Below are positions 56,113-62,000 of a stretch of 62,000 nt of DNA, piece after piece. The position numbers were made by a program, and so were the translations under genes. The DNA is from Symbiodinium natans (taxonomy: Eukaryota; Sar; Dinophyceae; Suessiales; Symbiodiniaceae), in assembly GCA_905221605.1 (NCBI GenBank), contig CAJNDS010002313.1, positions 195,001-257,000 on the forward strand, written 5' to 3'. The number at the start of each line of letters is the position of its first letter. Positions within the stretch are counted from its first letter, which is position 1. The notes beneath the pieces were generated by a model. The model did not search any database, had not been told where the DNA came from, and saw only the letters and a program-made list of their open reading frames with translations.

Positions 56113-56172
56113 TCTGAAAGAAAGAAGGAAAGAAGGAAAGAAGGAAAGAAGGAAAGAAAGACAGAAAGAAGG
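56113..56172. repeat. GAAAGAAG purine microsatellite
   Basis: A run of GAAAGAAGGAAA units, all purine on the plus strand. The Ser/Phe-rich minus-strand frames over it are artefacts. Confidence 0.9.
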
Positions 56173-56174
56173 AA

Positions 56175-59149
56175 CGGAAAGGCTCCTTCGGAGCCATGAT
56201 TTCTGAAGCCTTTCGCTCGAGTCTTGAAGCCTCCAACATGCCCAGCCGAGAAAAAACCCGAAGCCCAATAGGCTGGCCTACTTCGAAGTTGAAGTTGGTG
56301 GACGAGCTCTGGGGCGGCAGCAAGGACCTTTTCGAGCGAAGCAGAGGTTTGGGATGAGAGTTTCAAAGTTCGCTCTCACGGTAGCCCTGGCTGACATGGC
56401 CTGCATTCTAGGCTGCAGATCTTGAGGTGTTGGGACCAGAGACTAAGTGTAGAATTTGTCTGTCCTGCAAGTACAAGAAAGTTGAAGCTTGGGATTGGGG
56501 TTAAAACTGATGGTGCAGGCCTTGCTTGGCCTTGCTAGGCCAATCGGAAGCCCTGAATCCAGAAACCACAGAAGCCAGGACCTCGGGCGGCTGCTGCGAC
56601 CGCTGGCTCGCAAAGCCTGCTCCGAGCGGGACCTCTCCAGGCTCTGTGTCGGGGAGAAGGGGGCCTTAAGACCCTTCAAGCCACATGCGGTTTGTTTGAG
56701 TGGTTCCCAGGTTTGGGGATGAATCGTTGGGACTTGTGGTCGCAGGTCTTTGGGGCAGGGTTTGGGGGCCTATTCTGCCTGGGATGTAGGCGAAAGGAAG
56801 CGTCCGGATCCGGAAGCTCCAAAGCCTGAATTCTTGTTCACATCTTTCGCAACTGTTCCGTGCCGTCTCTGCAGTGCTCGAACCCCTCCTCAATTTCCCA
56901 GCCTCGCCCCCGAAGAGGTGGCGGCGGAAGGCGGCGAGCAAAGAGCCATGCTGACCCGAGCCCGGGGCAAGAGCTCTGCCAAGCCTCGGCTCCTGCAATT
57001 CCTGACGGCTTCAAAGAGGGGGAGAGGGAAGTGACGGTGGCCGTGGTTTGCAGATGGTTTGCAGGTTTCACCCAAGTGTACACGCGCTGAGGTGACCCGT
57101 GCAAGGCTCACCTTGCCGACATGTTCGTGTTTTGTTGGCAGGAGTGTCAGAGGAGAGTCAGAGGAGAGTCAGAGGCGTTTTCATGACCTGGCCCGGGTCT
57201 CCTTTCAAGCACGACTAGGACTAGGACCATGCATCTCGATGCAGGGCACATTCTCTTTTTCAGAAGCCTGTCTGTAATACGCAGCGGCACGCAGCTTGCA
57301 CGCGCTCGGCAGAAGTGGCCTGCCTGCCGTGAACTTCCGAAATGCAGAAGGTTCACCTTGCAGGTCCTGCGCCGGGTCAGTACATACACGTGGACCACAG
57401 AGCCGTGACGCCGTGATTCCAAACCCCCAAAAACTTCTTCCTTGCGTCTCTTCCTTAATCGGGGCCCATGCGCCTCGCCAGGCTGCGACTCAAAAGCCAG
57501 AAATTCTTTCGCTTCGTCCCTAACACAAAGTAGCGCGCAGAAGGTCTCCCCGTGCCTGGGATCTGTTTGTTGAGGCCGATTTAGGAAGAACTTTGTTTCC
57601 TCAAAGCACCGACGAGGGAGAAGCTGAAAGCAAAGAGCGCAAGAAAACAGATTTCGATCTGGGTCCTGGCTTTGTGCTCTGCCTCTGGCAGTGGAGCCCC
57701 AAGAAAAAGCATCATCACACATCTTGGTGCCTGGTGCTCTGCTGACCCTTCGCAAGACGTAGCTTTCGAGCTGGCTCGGAAAAGAAACCTTTGCAGGAAT
57801 AATCTTCTGTGATCCAGAGCTGGTAGCTTCTTCTTGGCACTGTGACAAAGGATGCTGCACATTCCGCCAGGAAAGGTCTAGTTGCCGGGCGGGAGTTCAG
57901 CTTGTCAGTTTGTGGTGTGCAGTTTGGGGCAAGATGCTGTCCGCAAAGGGACAAATCAGATTCACAAAACTGCTGACGTGGGATCCTGAAGAGCCATTTT
58001 GTCATGCCGTGCTGGAAGCGCCAGGAAGACCAAACCTTGATATGGTTCCCGAACATACACAGCGAGTGCGAGCCCCGAAGGCCCCCCCAAAACCCTAGTC
58101 CCAAGCCAGCCTCTCTTCACCGGAGTCGATAGGCTGATTCAATATGCTTGGCATCCAGAGTGCTGCATGTAAGGTGCAGGGCCCTTCCAACAGCGTCCGG
58201 GCCTCCACGAAGGCAGGGTGTGGGAGTGTGCTAGTTGCCGCCATTTGCCGCCTTTGTTCTCGGTTTCAAGATTGGGGGTCTGCCCTCAGTCTGCGGATCC
58301 AAGCTCCCACCGCAAGCATTTGAACCGAAGCATGGCGTAGCAACGTAAGGCGAATGCGCAAGACCGCTAGACTCCGATCAGATCTTCCAGCAGCCTCAAC
58401 CGCCTCAAGCCGCAGCCCTAAGGTGCTGATCCACGATGAGGCGCTCTGTGACGCTGTCGCGTCGGAGCCTGGGAGGGTCAGAGGTGTGTTTCAAGCACGT
58501 TGCAGCCTTGTCGGTGCTGGCAGGAGCTGCCGAGATGCCAACAACTGGGTGGGTTGAAGTCGTGAATTCTTCTGGGGTTTAGAGCGCTGAAAGTATTTGG
58601 CATCCTCTGCGGGCGGACTCGACTCGTCGTTGGCAGAGCTCTTGGGTGGTTATCGTCGAGAATGAGAATGTCAGCACTCGAGCTGGATACCGCCTAGTGA
58701 GGCCAGTGTGGACAATTGCCCGCGAGCACTGTGAGCCCTGTTGCAGATATGATGCCATTGTGTGAGACTGTCCCCGCCTTTGTGTATGGCTTTGGTGTCT
58801 GGTTTCGGGGTTCCCTCCCAGACAGTTAGAACGATGTCAACCCCATGGGGCGATCCGAGATTTGAGCGGTGGAAAGCTTCAGTCAAAAACAACAACCTTT
58901 CTGTCGGAGGAGACGCGAATGTTCTATCACCACTTTGAACCTAGTGGGGGAAGTTAGAGAAGGAATGATACTCTCTGGAAAGTTTGGGGTCCACTTGCAC
59001 GTCATCCTGCTGCTTAAACGCCCCCCCCCCCCTGTCTGCGCCCAGAACCTCCTGCCATTCTCCGCCAAGGCGTGCTTCCGTACCCAAGGCCGCCGAGCTC
59101 ACGTCACAAGAGACGGGGCCCAACTTGCGTGATTCACTTCGGGCTTAGG
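56175..59149. other. Unassigned DNA
   Basis: No recognised gene in about 3 kb. Pieces such as 56905-57033 ('LAPEEVAAEGGEQRAMLTRA') and 57934-58098 ('MLSAKGQIRFTKLLTWDPEE') could be exons or short ORFs but show no family. A short GAGAGTCAGAG triplication lies at about 57152-57180. Confidence 0.35.
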
Positions 59150-59252
59150 TTGGGGTGTTCCCCCTTATACTAGCAGTCCTTAGTCGGAATTCTAATCGGG
59201 GGGCTCTTATATGCCCTACTAGGGAGTGTTAGCATAAGGGGGAATGTCCCAA
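59150..59252. mobile_element. Short inverted-repeat element (MITE-like), copy 4
   Basis: Left end TTGGGGTGTTCCCCCTTATA then CTAGCAGTCC; right end GTTAGCATAAGGGGGAATGT then CCCAA. It is about 103 bases long with a diverged centre. Same family as 55598-55686. Confidence 0.8.
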
Positions 59253-59489
59253 GACATGGGGGTCTAGGGTGCCCCTTGAGGCAGGTGTTGTTGTTTTTTT
59301 TTTTCTTCAGAGTCCAGCGAACTTAAGGTTCAAAGGTGTTGAAAGCTTTCATGGGTCGTTCAAGATGAGTGAGCTCAGTTGAGCTTTGTGGATGGGGATG
59401 GGCTTGGAGCTGCAGAGAAGGGCTCAGTGCCCCATGAGTCCCACTCCTTCGCCAGGCTTCCTAGAGCTTGGGAGGGCTTCTTGACGATT

Positions 59490-59506
59490 GGAGCTATTTG
59501 GCTCAA
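59490..59506 (+). other. Possible relict spliced-leader sequence
   Basis: AGCTATTTGGCTCAAA matches the 3' part of the dinoflagellate spliced leader (AGCCATTTTGGCTCAAG) with one substitution, one missing T and a changed last base. It lies about 58 bases upstream of the ATG of an intronless gene, where a relic from a retroposed trans-spliced mRNA would be found. The match is short and could be chance. Confidence 0.4.
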
Positions 59507-59563
59507 ATCCCGAGGTGCCTGTTCAAGGCTTACTCTCCGAGGAGTCTTCCCCGCCGGTGCAGC

Positions 59564-60271
59564 ATGTCTAGTTTGGCATCTCAGATGCCTTTCTTCGACG
59601 GCACCGCGACTCTGACCAATCGGAACACCTTCTTGGATGTAGATGTCCAGTGGTGTGAGGAGGAGCAGGCACATCGCCGTTCGCACAGCACGCCTCCACG
59701 TGCAAAGTTTGAAGAGGAAGACCTTGAACCGGATGCCAAGCCATTCGCTCGCCTTCTCAGTGACTGCACTACCAGTGACTGCACCACTGCAAGCACCGAG
59801 TATCGTGACTTCGACTGCACCTTCGATCGCCAGACGACCCAGCAGAGCAGCGCATCAGATGGAGTGCAGACAGGGACGCAGAACTCGCCGGCTTCGAGTT
59901 TCAACACCGCCGTCGAAGAGCCGCGCCTGGAGACTCTCCACACCGTCATGATCAAGAACATTCCGTGCCGGTGCCGCACAACTGAAGTGCTTCGTGCAGT
60001 TGATTCCTTGGGGTTTGCTGGGAGCTATGACTTCTTCTACCTCCCTACGAACAGGCGCAACAGGCAAGGTGTTGGCTACGCTTTCATCAACTTCATTGAA
60101 GTCGGGACGGCTGCACGTTTCAAGGATGCCATCTGGGGCTACCGCTTTCCAGGTCGCAAAAGCACCAAAAAAGTCGAAGTTGCTGCCGCGGAGTTGCAGG
60201 GCCGAGCAGAAATAGAAGCCCACTTCAGCGGAACGCATGTTGTCAACACCTGCTATGGGCCATTCGTTTGA
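59564..60271 (+). CDS. Mei2-like RNA-binding protein (C-terminal RRM)
   Basis: An intact intronless frame of 235 residues from the first true ATG at 59564 ('MSSLASQMPFFDG'). The N-terminal half is Ser/Thr/Asp-rich and probably disordered. The C-terminal part (about 125-225) is the RRM typical of Mei2-like proteins: 'HTVMIKNIPCRC' with the RNP2-like strand, 'GFAGSYDFFYLPTNRRNRQG', the RNP1-like 'VGYAFINF', then 'AIWGYRFPGRKSTKKVEVAA' and 'LQGRAEIEAHF'. Mei2 family proteins bind RNA. In fungi and plants they act in meiosis and development; dinoflagellates have many copies of unknown role. The upstream frame is open but has no ATG. Confidence 0.9.
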   Translation: MSSLASQMPFFDGTATLTNRNTFLDVDVQWCEEEQAHRRSHSTPPRAKFEEEDLEPDAKPFARLLSDCTTSDCTTASTEYRDFDCTFDRQTTQQSSASDGVQTGTQNSPASSFNTAVEEPRLETLHTVMIKNIPCRCRTTEVLRAVDSLGFAGSYDFFYLPTNRRNRQGVGYAFINFIEVGTAARFKDAIWGYRFPGRKSTKKVEVAAAELQGRAEIEAHFSGTHVVNTCYGPFV

Positions 60272-62000
60272 TTGCACCGTGACTCCAAAATCAAATCCAC
60301 GGACGCAATATTGCGATGGTGGTGGATCAGCTCATTTCCTGCATGTGCGGGATTTTCAATAATTCATGTTTTATCGTGCGTTCACGCAGATCGCCACGAT
60401 TTTTCAATCGGCAGCTGGCTCAGGGTGTAAGGGTACTACATAAGCTATGCACGGTAAAGGATTCGTTTCCTGTGTGAAGTCATTCAGAACCCAAAAAAGC
60501 ATCAGGATGTCGTGGGGGGAACTCGTAAGTCAATATCCCTGCTGGCGGCAATGAGGACGGAGTCCCATTCCTCCATCGCTCCGCTTGCCTGATCGTGAGA
60601 CGTGTGCTGGAGGGCAAATTGCTAGTTCACGACATCGTACTCTCAAAGATGCATCTTCTCAGCAGCTTGTCCACGTGCAAGAGTTGGTAGTGTTTCAAGT
60701 CGTTTCAATCACGCTTTCGTGTTGGCTTGTAGATGTGCAGGTGCCACACGTGAACGCGGAAGCAGACGTTCCGTCCGCTTGCCTTGCCTTTAGCAAGGCT
60801 CCAAGATTGCGGCGGGTGATCACAGTCCCAGCAATCTTGTGTGAGTTGCTGTGGCCGCTCTTGTCTGCAGATCGACAGCGCTACAGCGCTGAAATCTGCC
60901 AAAGGCAGATGAGGTCGTTCACAGATACCTGGGAGCACGAACAATCTGCACTTTTTTTTGCGGCGGCATTTGTGCGCAGCAGTTCGACGCAAAGTGGCTG
61001 ACGATTGCAGAGCTGACGTGCTTCAATGCCAAAAAAAAGTCCGACAGGCGCGAAGAGAGTGTTGGTGCTTCAATTCTGCCAGAAGGACCTTAAACCCTAA
61101 ACCCCTAAACCCGCAACCCTTTAAACAAGAATCTCAGCCCTCAGCTCTCCCGCTTCTGGAAGTGAGAGAGTCGGGGCCACGAAGCCACGAAATGCCTCCT
61201 CAGCCTGGTCCCGGACTGCTCAGACGCCAGGAACACTTCCTGGGCCCTCGCGCGCTTGTCGACCTTGAGTCAGGAGTTAGTGTCTTGGCGCGCGCTTTTC
61301 GGGGCATTTGTTCTAGAAAGGCTTTCCCTCTCATTTTTTCGAAGAGTGTAGACCTCAGCTGAGTTCGGTTGAGTAGTCCGCCCGGGCCTGCTTGCAAGCC
61401 AAAGCATTGCAAGCATGAGCGGACCGAAAGGTCAACTGGTTTTCGGGTTTTTTCGAGCTCTGTCAGGCAGATGCAGCCGCAGATCAAGCTGCTTTCGCCC
61501 CAGACAGTGCTGGGCGTGGCTAAGCCTCAAGCTTCAAGTTGAGTCATGTCGTGACGTTGCGGCTCGGTTCATACTTCCCATAGTGGATGGGGCACTTAAG
61601 TACCTGCTATATAGTGCATGGTTGTTCATATGTATGTGCCTCATGGCTAGGTCGCAGAGTCTTAAGATCCCGCCCTCCGGCAAAGGTTCTTAGGGTGTGA
61701 GGGCCTCACCGGCATGGCCATTCACATGCCCCCCCTTCCCCTCCCTCGATGTGCCCTCTGAGCCCCCTGCGGCCGTCTTTGTAGCCCATCGGAAGTAGCT
61801 TTGCGGGGCTTTGCCAGCTCATACCTCTTTGGGACTGCTGTGCAATACTGAGCGGACGAGCCAACATGGATATCCCAGCTAAAACAGAATGAGCTTCCAC
61901 AAAAGCCATAATCGACTAAGCATAAAGAGGCCAGGGCATGAGTGCGCGATGTCGAGATAGCTGCGGCGACGGCAGCCTGAGTACGCGGCTTCCCCCGGAA
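60272..62000. other. Unassigned DNA
   Basis: No recognised gene. Telomere-like TTAAACCCTAAACCCCTAAA lies at about 61091-61118. The frame 60585-61001 is open for 138 codons but lacks an ATG near its start and has no domain features. Confidence 0.45.

Noticed and set aside
57147-57860. 237-codon minus-strand frame
   Set aside because: It is Arg/Ser/Cys-rich with no recognisable domain, and several other frames are open across the same DNA.
60585-61001. 138-codon plus-strand frame
   Set aside because: It begins at a TTG, has no ATG near its start, and shows no domain features.

Overview
The window looks like nuclear DNA of a dinoflagellate. I cannot name the species. The case rests on four things. 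(1) A ribosomal protein uS19 (RPS15) gene can be read as five exons whose introns begin with GT, GA, GC and GC, end in AG, and are always followed by a G exon base. That mix of donors and the AG|G acceptor is the known dinoflagellate pattern. (2) Blocks of the TTTAGGG/CCCTAAA telomere-type heptamer lie inside the sequence. (3) There is a Mei2-like RNA-binding protein gene with a possible spliced-leader relic upstream. (4) Retroelement relics are present whose C-terminal region resembles the non-LTR elements common in these genomes. Genes are sparse, and most open frames are chance frames in GC-rich DNA.

Layout. 1-8.76 kb is nearly all repeats: a GCTTCGCGCG run, CTACTG and CTACGACTG arrays, a 40-bp minisatellite, a 1.3-kb CTA array, a TTTGAATTA satellite, and a compound satellite in which AT-rich blocks alternate with GC-rich 'GGGGAGGCCCGGGCTCG' blocks. 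8.77-12.5 kb looks like a decayed Polinton/Maverick-like element: unassigned ORF fragments, a 130-bp direct repeat, a retroviral-type integrase C-terminus on the plus strand, and a frameshifted protein-primed family B DNA polymerase on the minus strand. 13.3-15.8 kb holds two opposed relics of non-LTR reverse transcriptase ORFs. 15.8-22.9 kb is mostly non-coding, with a large TG/TGCG array, scattered exon-like pieces and a G-only tract.

22.9-39 kb is the main gene region. It contains an intronless pyroglutamyl-peptidase I, a 51-bp coding-like minisatellite, the five-exon RPS15 gene, an intronless 839-855-residue protein joining a DOMON domain, a copper type II monooxygenase core and a multi-pass membrane domain, and an intronless unknown protein of about 452 residues. 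41-47 kb holds interstitial telomere repeats in inverted arrangements, exons of an OPR/FASTK-like repeat protein and a short inverted-repeat element. 47.6-53.7 kb is a multi-exon EF-hand protein that I could splice in part, with consistent reading phase across most junctions and a 21-base exon. 55-62 kb carries more copies of the short inverted-repeat element and the intronless Mei2-like gene.

The genes do not form an operon or an obvious pathway. The clearest contrast is between intron-dense genes (RPS15, EF-hand, OPR-like) with short repeats shared at both intron ends, and intact intronless genes (peptidase, DOMON-monooxygenase, 452-residue protein, Mei2-like). The second group may have arisen by retroposition of trans-spliced mRNAs.
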